Assembly: GCA_031552335.1 (NCBI GenBank)
Contig: JAVBMQ010000151.1
Location: forward strand, 1-10,448
Length of the DNA stretch: 10,448 nt
Direction of reading: 5' to 3'
From: JAISFI01 sp031552335
GTDB lineage: Bacteria > Bacteroidota > Bacteroidia > Bacteroidales > Azobacteroidaceae
Under the pieces are notes generated by a model, which was not told the DNA's origin, ran no database searches, and saw only the letters and a list, made by a program, of their open reading frames with translations. Below are positions 1-6,903 of this stretch, piece by piece. The position numbers and the translations under genes were made by a program. The stretch's first letter is position 1; each line of letters begins with the position of its first letter.

Positions 1-438
1 CAAAGTTTTACGCAATCTTATGACAATTGTGATATGGATTCGTCCCTTTTATTGATGGAACAATATGGATTTATAGAAGCTACAAATGAAAAATACATCC
101 AAACCGTAAAAAAAATCAAAGAAGATCTTTTTCATAATGGATTGATGTACAGATATAAAAACAATGATGATTTCGGGCTGCCTTCTTCTTCATTCACCAT
201 CTGCACATTCTGGATCATCCGGGCCTTATATGTCATCGGAGAAAAAGACGAAGCTTTTGAGATTTTTAACCAGCTACTCTCCTGCTCTAACCACCTGGGA
301 TTATTCAGCGAGGATCTGGATTTTGAAACCAAACAACAATTGGGTAATTTTCCGCAAGCGTATTCGCATCTGGCATTGATAAATACAGCATTGTTATTTG
401 CTGAAGAAAAAAATATTTCAAAATTCATCAAACCATAA
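1..438 (+). CDS. GH15 family glycoside hydrolase (glucoamylase/trehalase-like), C-terminal part
   Basis: The reading frame is open from base 1, so this is the 3' end of a gene that begins outside the window. The first residues, QSFTQSYDNCDMDSSLLLM, match the family block with the D-A/S-S-L-L signature, which shows that the ATG at 34 is internal. Further on it has the (alpha/alpha)6-barrel pattern of bacterial GH15 enzymes: a hydrophobic FTICTFWIIRAL helix, a GLFSEDLD segment whose Glu sits where the family's catalytic base is expected, and QLGNFPQAYSHLALINTALL close to the C-terminus. GH15 members hydrolyse alpha-glucosidic bonds in maltodextrins or trehalose, releasing beta-glucose; the substrate cannot be told from this fragment. 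In Bacteroidetes such genes often sit beside trehalose-6-phosphate synthase, but that neighbour would lie outside. The family call is firm and the specific activity is unknown. Confidence 0.88.
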   Translation, partial: QSFTQSYDNCDMDSSLLLMEQYGFIEATNEKYIQTVKKIKEDLFHNGLMYRYKNNDDFGLPSSSFTICTFWIIRALYVIGEKDEAFEIFNQLLSCSNHLGLFSEDLDFETKQQLGNFPQAYSHLALINTALLFAEEKNISKFIKP

Positions 439-585
439 TTAACATTATAAAAATTTGAAAGATCACAAAACATTTTTACATCATCAAATGTTAGATAGGG
501 AAACATACAAATACAACACACTGATAATCATACTTATTTACTCTCATTAAGTAAAAAAAGTTGTCAGTAGACTAGTAAGAAAATT

Positions 586-1509
586 ATGAACCGAGATAAT
601 GAGGTTATCTCAAAAAAAGAACAATTTATGCACTACTTAAGTAAAAAATTTATCTCATCAGGTATCTATTGGATCACATCTGTTTTTTTATTCATCCCAC
701 TCAATGTATATGCACAAAGTCCTACGGAAATAAGTACAACTCCGTGCAATACTCCTTTAGTAGGTCCGGGACGCGTAATAGACAAAACATCCGGTGGTTT
801 GATTAACCTTTTACCTGATGGGAATATGAATACTTTGGGCAACTTACTGGACGGAAATCTATCTAACTTTGTAACATTTTCAACAACCGCAAGCATTGGT
901 TCGACTCCTATCGTATCCATAAAAGATGTCAGGCATTTTTATAAAGAAGGACTTCGAACGGGGTTTGTAATACAACAGGAAAGCTCTCTGCTGAGTATTT
1001 CATTATTAACAACATTTCAAATACGAACATATAAAGATAATGTTTTACAAGAAACATCCGGAATAGGAGGTGCTGCTGCATTGGAATTGGATTCTCTTAA
1101 TACCTCTTCTTCCTCGAAAAAACGTATTTCTTTTGTAACAAAAAAAGCTTTTGACGAAGTGGAACTTGTAAAAACAAATATACTTTCTTTATTGTCTGCA
1201 ACAAAGGTGTATCACGCGTTTGTCGGTCCGGCTATATCTTGTAATTATAATTGTATTACTCCGGTTACTGCTTCAAATGGGTTCCAACCTTCGATTGTAA
1301 AAGCAAGGACAGGAAAAATTGGAACGTGTCTTTTATGTTCTGTAACCGTAAGCGATACTGCATTTGTTTCTGATAATGATCTGAATAATCATGCTTCCAT
1401 GGTATTATCCGGAGTAGATGCCAATGCCGCCATTTCTGTAGCCACAGGGAAAAAGGTACTTCCAGTGGAAACTTTTCCAGGGCATTTGCCGATCTGGAAG
1501 AAATATTGA
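586..1509 (+). CDS. N-terminal part of a secreted Bacteroidales repeat-domain protein, apparently frameshifted
   Basis: A signal peptide (KKFISSGIYWITSVFLFIPLNVYA, cut before Gln-Ser) begins about 20 residues in. The in-frame ATG at 628 gives a more typical n-region and may be the true start; I kept 586 as the longest ATG form. The mature part has one copy of a repeat seen in large Bacteroidales surface proteins: a Thr/Ser-rich strand region with LLDGNLSNFVTFS, then PIVSIKD, TGFVIQQ, FQIRTYKDN and SFVTKKAFDEVELV, ending in an NVYY-like KVYHAFVG. A Cys-containing linker follows, and a second copy starts at VSDNDLNNHASMVLSGVDANAAISV but breaks off after about 25 residues. The last residues before the TGA at 1507-1509 do not look like the family. 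The protein continues convincingly in the -1 frame (next entry), so this is most likely half of a broken or internally deleted T9SS cargo gene. No enzymatic function is recognised. Confidence 0.7.
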   Translation: MNRDNEVISKKEQFMHYLSKKFISSGIYWITSVFLFIPLNVYAQSPTEISTTPCNTPLVGPGRVIDKTSGGLINLLPDGNMNTLGNLLDGNLSNFVTFSTTASIGSTPIVSIKDVRHFYKEGLRTGFVIQQESSLLSISLLTTFQIRTYKDNVLQETSGIGGAAALELDSLNTSSSSKKRISFVTKKAFDEVELVKTNILSLLSATKVYHAFVGPAISCNYNCITPVTASNGFQPSIVKARTGKIGTCLLCSVTVSDTAFVSDNDLNNHASMVLSGVDANAAISVATGKKVLPVETFPGHLPIWKKY

Positions 1510-2822
1510 CTCCCGGACTTGGTTTTGCTCTTTGGGTAAATGGTAGTCCGGCATACGATGAAACATCTTTTCCCACTGGTACACCATATGTATTTCCACG
1601 TAAAAACAGTAACGGAAGTGATGCTGAATATAAATACCATACTTCCGATGGAAGTTGGACCGGACAAAAAGTTGCATTAGAGAGAGGAAACGACATCAAC
1701 AATGAACCGGCATGGACAGCTAATGCCAATCTCAATAATTACAAAGACAGTCGTTACAGATTTATCTTTGAAAACAATCAGGATATAAGCATCAAAACGT
1801 TTTCCACATCTATAAAAGATGAAAAAACAATGATAGTAGGGAATCCATTCATGTCTCACTTAGATTTCGGACAATTTTATCTGGATAATCAAACCGCGAT
1901 TTACAATTATTACCGCATATGGAATGGAACACAATTTTACACGTTCAGAGGAGATGTTGGGAACTCCGGTTTTGAAGGTCTTGATGGCTTAACAACTCTG
2001 ACCGGAAATGATGAAAGCGTCAATCAATACATTGCTCCTTTGCAAGCATTCTTTATTGACACTAAACCGAATGCCGTAACTATAAAATTCACACCGGAAT
2101 CTTCAGTTATGCATAAAGAAAGTAAACTAAGAAGCGGTCAATCGGAAAATGCAATTCTTCGCCTACACCTGAAAAGCGGAAATAACACGAGCCAAGCCAT
2201 TGTAGCTCTGATACCGGAAGCCTCTGGTGGTTATAACCCGGAAGAAGATGTTGTCAAGCTCTTTTCTCCTTACAAGAACATTCCTGAGATTTATACTGTT
2301 GCCGAACAACAGGCGATAGAGATCAATACAGTCAATGCATCAGACGAAAAACAATGGATTCCTATTGGTATCCGCACTTCTTATACAGGGGATATGGAAT
2401 TGAATATAAGTGGAACTGAAAGTATCTCAAATAGTATTGATATATTTCTGAAAGATATCAGTAAAGCCACTGAATATAATTTAAGGGATATCCGGTCTTT
2501 TAATTTTGAGAAAACAACAGAAAATGATTTGGAAGGACGTTTTTACCTGTCATTGAAAAATAATTCAACTACAAGTATTAATAACCAAGCATCTCAAACA
2601 AAGGCTATAGATATTTTTGTTAGAGAAGGAAAGATTACCATTAATTCATTAGAAGATCGAATTACTAATATCAGACTATTTGACATTTCAGGAAAAATAT
2701 ATTATCAACTTAAAAATTCAGGAAAGTATACAGAAAGTTTTGTGCCAACTACCATATCAGGTATTTTTATCTTACAGGTAGAGACAGAGAATCAAACAGA
2801 AAATCACAAAATTATTTTATAA
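1506..2822 (+). CDS. C-terminal part of the same secreted protein, with type IX secretion (Por) type A sorting domain
   Basis: This frame lies at -1 to the preceding one. The only start near its 5' end is a TTG that overlaps the upstream TGA, and there is no signal peptide, so it is better read as a continuation than as a gene. Family-like sequence is already visible upstream of the TTG (GNFSRAFADLEEI from about 1467), running into LTPGLGFALWVNG. The middle is rich in Asn, Thr and aromatic residues and contains the IVGNPFMSHLDFGQFYLDN block common in large Bacteroidales surface proteins. Residues about 367-438 fit the T9SS type A C-terminal domain: ITNIRLFDISGKIYYQL, a SFVP-turn-SGIFILQVE strand pair, and a final HKIIL strand. 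This domain directs cargo through the outer membrane for cleavage and surface attachment. Without the upstream signal peptide the product would stay in the cytoplasm, so it is probably a pseudogene unless frameshifting occurs. The passenger function is unknown. Confidence 0.7.
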   Translation: MTPGLGFALWVNGSPAYDETSFPTGTPYVFPRKNSNGSDAEYKYHTSDGSWTGQKVALERGNDINNEPAWTANANLNNYKDSRYRFIFENNQDISIKTFSTSIKDEKTMIVGNPFMSHLDFGQFYLDNQTAIYNYYRIWNGTQFYTFRGDVGNSGFEGLDGLTTLTGNDESVNQYIAPLQAFFIDTKPNAVTIKFTPESSVMHKESKLRSGQSENAILRLHLKSGNNTSQAIVALIPEASGGYNPEEDVVKLFSPYKNIPEIYTVAEQQAIEINTVNASDEKQWIPIGIRTSYTGDMELNISGTESISNSIDIFLKDISKATEYNLRDIRSFNFEKTTENDLEGRFYLSLKNNSTTSINNQASQTKAIDIFVREGKITINSLEDRITNIRLFDISGKIYYQLKNSGKYTESFVPTTISGIFILQVETENQTENHKIIL

Positions 2823-2841
2823 ATATCTAATATACAAAAAC

Positions 2842-3273
2842 ATGCATTCACCATACAAAACTCATAAGACAGGGTACTTATTATTCTTGCTTATTTTCGT
2901 ACACTTACAAGCCAATGCGTTTGCCCAAGATATGAAACCCTGTGTCTTGTTTAATTCTGAAAATCAGGATGGTTTTTCGTCGCCTTTTTTCATGAATACC
3001 CCCATATTATATGATCAGTCACTTGATCCGAATGATCCGAATAATCAGACAAGTGAGCCTGAGCTAGGCTTAGTAACCCTTCCTGTAAATACTCCATGCC
3101 TGCTTATTTCTATTCTTTGCTTTTTGTATGGCATTTATAAACGTATTCAAATCATAAAAAAAAGAAAAAAGATAGCTGTTGAAAATAAGGAAAGAGAATA
3201 TGATCATCTCAATTTTGGCCACCGGAATATAATTGACAAAATAGCAGCTAAAGAATACGGCCAATGGCAATAA
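2842..3273 (+). CDS. Small signal-peptide protein with a single C-terminal-half membrane anchor
   Basis: The ATG lies 19 bases after the stop of the T9SS-domain frame, so the two are probably co-transcribed. Residues 1-29 form a signal peptide (GYLLFLLIFVHLQANAFA, cut before Gln-Asp). A short Asn/Asp/Pro-rich exported segment follows (DPNDPNNQTSEPELGL). A hydrophobic segment at about 84-100 (CLLISILCFLYGIYK) is followed directly by a strongly basic stretch, KRIQIIKKRKK, so the last 40 or so residues should be cytoplasmic. The order (short exported part, Pro/Gly-containing linker, membrane span, Lys/Arg cluster) resembles small Bacteroidales proteins often encoded right after large T9SS surface proteins, here with an unusually long basic tail. 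No catalytic motif is visible and I do not recognise a named family. An accessory role for the upstream protein is only a guess from position. Confidence 0.6.
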   Translation: MHSPYKTHKTGYLLFLLIFVHLQANAFAQDMKPCVLFNSENQDGFSSPFFMNTPILYDQSLDPNDPNNQTSEPELGLVTLPVNTPCLLISILCFLYGIYKRIQIIKKRKKIAVENKEREYDHLNFGHRNIIDKIAAKEYGQWQ

Positions 3274-3400
3274 AGCTTTTCCATTGGGATGATGTACCAT
3301 TTCTTCTTTCAAGTCCATATAGTAAATTCAAATAAACGGGAACAAATATACATCAATTGCTAAAATATTAAAAATAACCAAGCCTTTCAAATTAAATTAA

Positions 3401-3408
3401 TATTTTTG
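3401..3408 (+). promoter_or_regulatory. Candidate Bacteroidetes -7 box (TATTTTTG)
   Basis: The octamer fits the Bacteroidetes primary sigma-factor -7 consensus TAnnTTTG and lies 69 bases before the ATG of the DUF362 gene, in the 204-base gap after the small membrane protein gene. No TTTG-like -33 box is present at the usual 19-21 base spacing, so the call is weak. The rest of the gap is AT-rich and shows no terminator, RNA or other structure that I could find. Confidence 0.35.
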
Positions 3409-3477
3409 TATACATTTCAGAAAGTATGATTGAATGTCAGGCTTTTATTTACCCCAATAACTAATTACTTTATAATC

Positions 3478-4587
3478 ATGTCAAAAGTTTATTTCACAGA
3501 TTTACGTACTAAATCCGGACACAGCCTGTTGGATAAATTGGAAAGATTGATCAAAAAAGCCGGTATTGAGCAAATTGATTTTGAAAATAAATTCACAGCT
3601 ATTAAAATTCATTTCGGAGAACCTGGTAATTTATCATACCTGAGACCCAACTATGCAGCACGATTGGTTCAATTTCTTTCCGGTAAAAATGCAAAAACAT
3701 TTCTGACAGATTCCAATACTTTGTATTTAGGAAGAAGATCAAACGCTGTTGACCATATCCAGAGCGCTATGGAAAATGGATACAATCCGATTGCAGTGCC
3801 TTGTCCGGTAATCATTGCTGATGGGCTCAAAGCCATAGATTATAGGGAAATCCCTATTGATGGGGAATATTGTAAATCTGCTAGAATCGGGGCTGCTATC
3901 GCCGATGCCGACATCATTCTTTCTATGACTCATTTCAAAGGGCATGAACAAACAGGTTTCGGAGGAACATTAAAAAATCTGGGAATGGGATCTGCATCCG
4001 CCGCCGGAAAAATGGAATTGCATTCTTCTTCCAAACCCATTATAGATACTGAAAGTTGCACTTCCTGCGGACAATGTGTAAAGTACTGCGCCTCCGAAGC
4101 GGTTACTCTTAACGACAAGAAAAAAGCAGCAATTGATTATGAGAAATGTGTGGGTTGCGGACAATGTGTAGCTGTATGCCAATTCGATGCGGCACAAGTC
4201 GTCTGGAATAGTTCTTCAGACATCACAAATTACAAAATAGCAGAATACTCCTTAGCGGTGGTGAAAGGTAAACCGAACTTCCATATCAGTTTCATTATGG
4301 ACGTCTCCCCCTTATGTGATTGTTGGGATCATAACGATGCAGCCATTGTTCCCAACATTGGTATTGCAGCCTCTTTCGATCCGGTAGCATTAGACAAAGC
4401 TTGTGCCGATCTGGTTACCCAGGCCCCGGCTATCCAAGGTTCCTGCCTTGATCTCCACAAACATGGAGAATTACGGGGAGAAGACAAATTTCACCTGATA
4501 CATCCTAACACCGACTGGAAAGCTGGACTGGAACACGGAGTGAAGATTGGATTGGGAGAAATGGAATATGAGCTGATTAAAGTTTAA
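3478..4587 (+). CDS. DUF362 domain protein with two 4Fe-4S ferredoxin motifs
   Basis: The ATG at 3478 gives MSKVYFTDLRTK, the usual beginning of this family; an upstream in-frame TTG at 3430 adds 16 residues that look untranslated. The product has 369 residues. The DUF362 domain surrounds a bacterial ferredoxin insert: N-terminal IKIHFGEPGNLSYLRP (43-57) and FLTDSNTLYLGRR (75-87), then SMTHFKGHEQTGFGGTLKN (149-167). Two CxxCxxCxxxC motifs follow, with Cys194, 197, 200, 204 and Cys224, 227, 230, 234, so it should hold two [4Fe-4S] clusters. The C-terminal half resumes DUF362 with SPLCDCWDHNDAAIVPNIG and DPVALDKACADLV. No signal peptide or membrane span is seen, so it is probably cytoplasmic. 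The family is widespread in anaerobes and generally annotated as an iron-sulfur oxidoreductase; I do not know its substrate. It appears to be a single-gene unit, convergent with the AmpG-like gene. Confidence 0.9.
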   Translation: MSKVYFTDLRTKSGHSLLDKLERLIKKAGIEQIDFENKFTAIKIHFGEPGNLSYLRPNYAARLVQFLSGKNAKTFLTDSNTLYLGRRSNAVDHIQSAMENGYNPIAVPCPVIIADGLKAIDYREIPIDGEYCKSARIGAAIADADIILSMTHFKGHEQTGFGGTLKNLGMGSASAAGKMELHSSSKPIIDTESCTSCGQCVKYCASEAVTLNDKKKAAIDYEKCVGCGQCVAVCQFDAAQVVWNSSSDITNYKIAEYSLAVVKGKPNFHISFIMDVSPLCDCWDHNDAAIVPNIGIAASFDPVALDKACADLVTQAPAIQGSCLDLHKHGELRGEDKFHLIHPNTDWKAGLEHGVKIGLGEMEYELIKV

Positions 4588-4666
4588 TTTTGAATTCTAA
4601 ATTTTGAATTAGATAATAGGACGCAAACTACTCCTCAATTTAATTCAAAATTTAGAATTCAAAATT
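4586..4666. repeat. Perfect 26-bp inverted repeat built from AATTTTG/AATTCAA heptamers
   Basis: The arms 4586-4611 and 4641-4666 are exact reverse complements, separated by 29 bases. Each arm is a chain of 7-base units (AATTTTG, AATTCTA, AATTTTG on the left; AATTCAA, AATTTAG, AATTCAA on the right). The element fills the whole gap between two convergent genes. It begins inside the TAA of the DUF362 gene and ends one base before the stop of the AmpG-like gene on the other strand. It would form a long AU-rich hairpin in either transcript and could act as a bidirectional terminator or 3'-end stabiliser. A relative of it lies at 10204-10311. Confidence 0.85.
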
Positions 4667-4667
4667 T

Positions 4668-5960
4668 CTAATTTCTTCGCTTCTTTCCATACTCCGGATC
4701 AATTTTCAAAAAACAAGCAGAAAGAATGGGTATCAGGGAACAGGCCATGACCCACCAGAAGAAATTAACATAGCCGAGTTGCTCCTGTATCCATCCGGCC
4801 GCCATACCTGGAAGCATCAATCCTAATGTCATAAAACCGGTACAGATGGCGTAATGTGCAGTTTTATGTTCCCCTTCCGAGAAGTACATCATATAAAGAA
4901 CATAGGCTGTAAATCCGAAACCATAACCGAATTGTTCTATGACCACACAAAGACCCACCACCGAAAGGCTTATCGGCTGGTAATAGGCCAGGTATAGAAA
5001 GGTCCCGGACGTTAGTAACATACTTAACAACATGGGCCATAACCACTTTTTCAAACCGCCTTTGGCCGCAACAATTCCCCCGATAATTCCCCCGATAGTC
5101 AATCCGATAACACCCAGGGTTCCATATATTATTCCATAATCCTGATTGTCCAATCCTAATCCTCCCTGATCCTTAGGATCTACTAAAAATGGAAATATCA
5201 ATTTCAAAAGCTGGGCTTCGGAAAAACGATAGGTCAACATGAAAATAATAGCTGTTAGAGCATGTTTTTTGGCAAAAAAGGACTTGAATGTAAGTCCAAA
5301 CTCTCTCATGATACCAGCTTTTGTAGCCGAAACATTCTGTTTATCACTTGCAGGATAAGGTAATCTGAATTTATGATAAACAAAAAAGGCAAGAAACAAT
5401 CCGGCAATAATTAAAAAAGTAATCATCCATGCATAAGAAAAGCTATCCGTTCTTTTGGCAATATAACCTGCTAAATAAATCAAAACACCTTGTCCGAATA
5501 AAGTAGAAAGCCGGTAAAAAGTACTTCTGATCCCTACAAAAAAAGCCTGTTCATTGGGAGGCAAAGTCAACATATAAAATCCATCGGCAGCAATATCATG
5601 TGTGGCAGAAGCAAAAGCAACCAAGGCAAACAATGCCAGGGTAGATTGCAGATAAAAATCAAGCGGAATGCAAAAGGCAATGCCGGCAAATCCTGCACCA
5701 AGCAATAATTGCATTGACACAATCCACCAGCGTTTTGTTTTCAGTAAATCTATAAAAGGACTCCAAAGCGGTTTAACCACCCAGGGAAGAGCCAACCATC
5801 CGGTATAAAAAGTAACCTCGGTATTACTTAGTCCGAAATTTTTATACATTGCTGCAGAAATCGTAAGTATAGCCACATTAGGAAGTCCTTCTGCAAAATA
5901 AAGGCTGGGAACCCATGACCATGGAGCATTTTTCTTTTGCTTATGCATGTTTTTTTTCAT
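4668..5960 (-). CDS. AmpG-like MFS permease, candidate importer of peptidoglycan fragments or MurNAc
   Basis: This 430-residue protein has about twelve hydrophobic segments and belongs to the AmpG/PAT branch of the major facilitator superfamily. The family signs are YFAEGLPN at 21-28, the loop after helix 2 with WVVKPLWSPFIDLLKTKRWW (60-79), and HDIAADGFYMLTLPPNEQ (121-138), which corresponds to the AmpG block with a conserved intramembrane Asp. AmpG proteins carry GlcNAc-anhydroMurNAc and its muropeptides across the inner membrane in symport with protons; in Tannerella a MurNAc permease (MurT) is linked to the kinase and etherase genes. This gene could serve either role. It is the last gene of a minus-strand operon and its start overlaps the end of the DUF4922 gene by 20 bases; an internal Met at residue 5 would shorten the overlap to 8. 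The final residues KKRRN and the stop run into the heptamer repeat. Substrate is inferred from context. Confidence 0.85.
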   Translation of the reverse strand: MKKNMHKQKKNAPWSWVPSLYFAEGLPNVAILTISAAMYKNFGLSNTEVTFYTGWLALPWVVKPLWSPFIDLLKTKRWWIVSMQLLLGAGFAGIAFCIPLDFYLQSTLALFALVAFASATHDIAADGFYMLTLPPNEQAFFVGIRSTFYRLSTLFGQGVLIYLAGYIAKRTDSFSYAWMITFLIIAGLFLAFFVYHKFRLPYPASDKQNVSATKAGIMREFGLTFKSFFAKKHALTAIIFMLTYRFSEAQLLKLIFPFLVDPKDQGGLGLDNQDYGIIYGTLGVIGLTIGGIIGGIVAAKGGLKKWLWPMLLSMLLTSGTFLYLAYYQPISLSVVGLCVVIEQFGYGFGFTAYVLYMMYFSEGEHKTAHYAICTGFMTLGLMLPGMAAGWIQEQLGYVNFFWWVMACSLIPILSACFLKIDPEYGKKRRN

Positions 5961-6903
5961 TTGCTTGTTTATCAGATAAAATCATATGAAGTAAGTTAGT
6001 CCACATTTCATCAGTATATGTTATTTGTGAAAACATATCTGTAATCAATGTTTTATCCAACTGATAAAAATCTTCTTCTCTTGGTGTGATCAATAAACCT
6101 CCGAAATCTACAGCACCCGGACTGAATAAGATTTGTTTTTCTCCTTCCTCAAAATACTGTGAAGGTCTGTGTTTTATTCTTGGAAAAAGAAATAAAGTCC
6201 AGGATTTTCCATTAAATGAGGCCATAAAATTCAACATGGGTTCTTTTTTCTCCGGTTGTATCTTTTTCAATTGCCGGAATATATTTTCAAATTGATCTAT
6301 GATCCATTGGCTATCTTCACTTTTCAAAACCAATGTTTTCCGCAAATAGTGTTGCATTTCATACATAGCTCCATTTTCCTCTCTACGCAACAAACTTTTC
6401 CCGGAATAATCCGAAAAGTCTTTTTCTATTTCCATTATTCCTTTTGTTCCCGCCTGGAAATGGAAATGATCCGGAGCAGAAGCCCCACTTTCCGGTCCGT
6501 TGTAAAAAACGACAAAATCATCCATATCTCTGGCCAAAGATAATATATCACTGATCCGGCCTTCAATCAACTGGTCTGTATGATGATCACAAACAATTGT
6601 AAAATGCTTTGGAAAAATCGGATAAGGATTGACTAATACCAAATAATCAGGTGGATATGACAATCTCTTTTGTTGGGAAGGCAGGTTTTCTTTACACAAA
6701 AAACATTTCCTCTCTTTGATTGATTGTATATCAACTTTAGCAGCGGAAGAATGGATACGTTCCGGATTGAATTGTACCTGCATCTGAAAGCCGCCCATAT
6801 TTATGGTCTTGATAACCGCCCTGGATAAACCGTCATAATTTTCGGCAAGCAAATTCCAATCTTTCAACTGAGAAGTAAAAAACGCATCCAATGATTCTCT
6901 CAT
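5941..6903 (-). CDS. DUF4922 protein, predicted GalT/Apa-like nucleotidylyltransferase or NDP-sugar phosphorylase
   Basis: The 320 residues carry the core of the GalT/Apa branch of the HIT superfamily. CFLC (Cys67, Cys70) lies in a KERKCFLCKENLP segment. NPYPIFPKHFTIVCDHHTDQ (92-111) matches the strand-turn-strand that carries the family's substrate loop. PESGASAPDHFHFQAG (137-152) is the H-x-H-x-Q active site: by analogy with E. coli GalT, His148 would be the nucleophile that takes up the nucleotidyl group, and Cys67, Cys70, a His near 107 and His146 could bind zinc. Known relatives use UDP-hexose, Ap4A or GDP-sugars; the substrate here is unknown. No signal peptide or membrane span is present. 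The start overlaps the glycosyltransferase stop as ATGA, which implies translational coupling, and the gene is followed by the AmpG-like permease. The motif reading is direct; the enzymatic role in cell-wall sugar salvage is inference. Confidence 0.8.
   Translation of the reverse strand: MRESLDAFFTSQLKDWNLLAENYDGLSRAVIKTINMGGFQMQVQFNPERIHSSAAKVDIQSIKERKCFLCKENLPSQQKRLSYPPDYLVLVNPYPIFPKHFTIVCDHHTDQLIEGRISDILSLARDMDDFVVFYNGPESGASAPDHFHFQAGTKGIMEIEKDFSDYSGKSLLRREENGAMYEMQHYLRKTLVLKSEDSQWIIDQFENIFRQLKKIQPEKKEPMLNFMASFNGKSWTLFLFPRIKHRPSQYFEEGEKQILFSPGAVDFGGLLITPREEDFYQLDKTLITDMFSQITYTDEMWTNLLHMILSDKQANEKKHA

Noticed and set aside
469..492. AACATTT/AAATGTT inverted repeat downstream of the GH15 gene.
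   Set aside because: Only 7 bp, AT-only apart from one pair, and no T-run follows, so it is not supported as a terminator.
593..611. A 7-bp inverted repeat (GAGATAA/TTATCTC) just after the ATG at 586, followed by seven A residues.
   Set aside because: On the plus strand it is followed by A rather than T, so it is not a terminator. It may hint that translation starts at 628 instead, but is too short to be called a regulatory element.
1265..1735. A 156-codon minus-strand frame across the frameshift junction.
   Set aside because: It has no family-like sequence and mirrors the coding region on the plus strand; a shadow frame.
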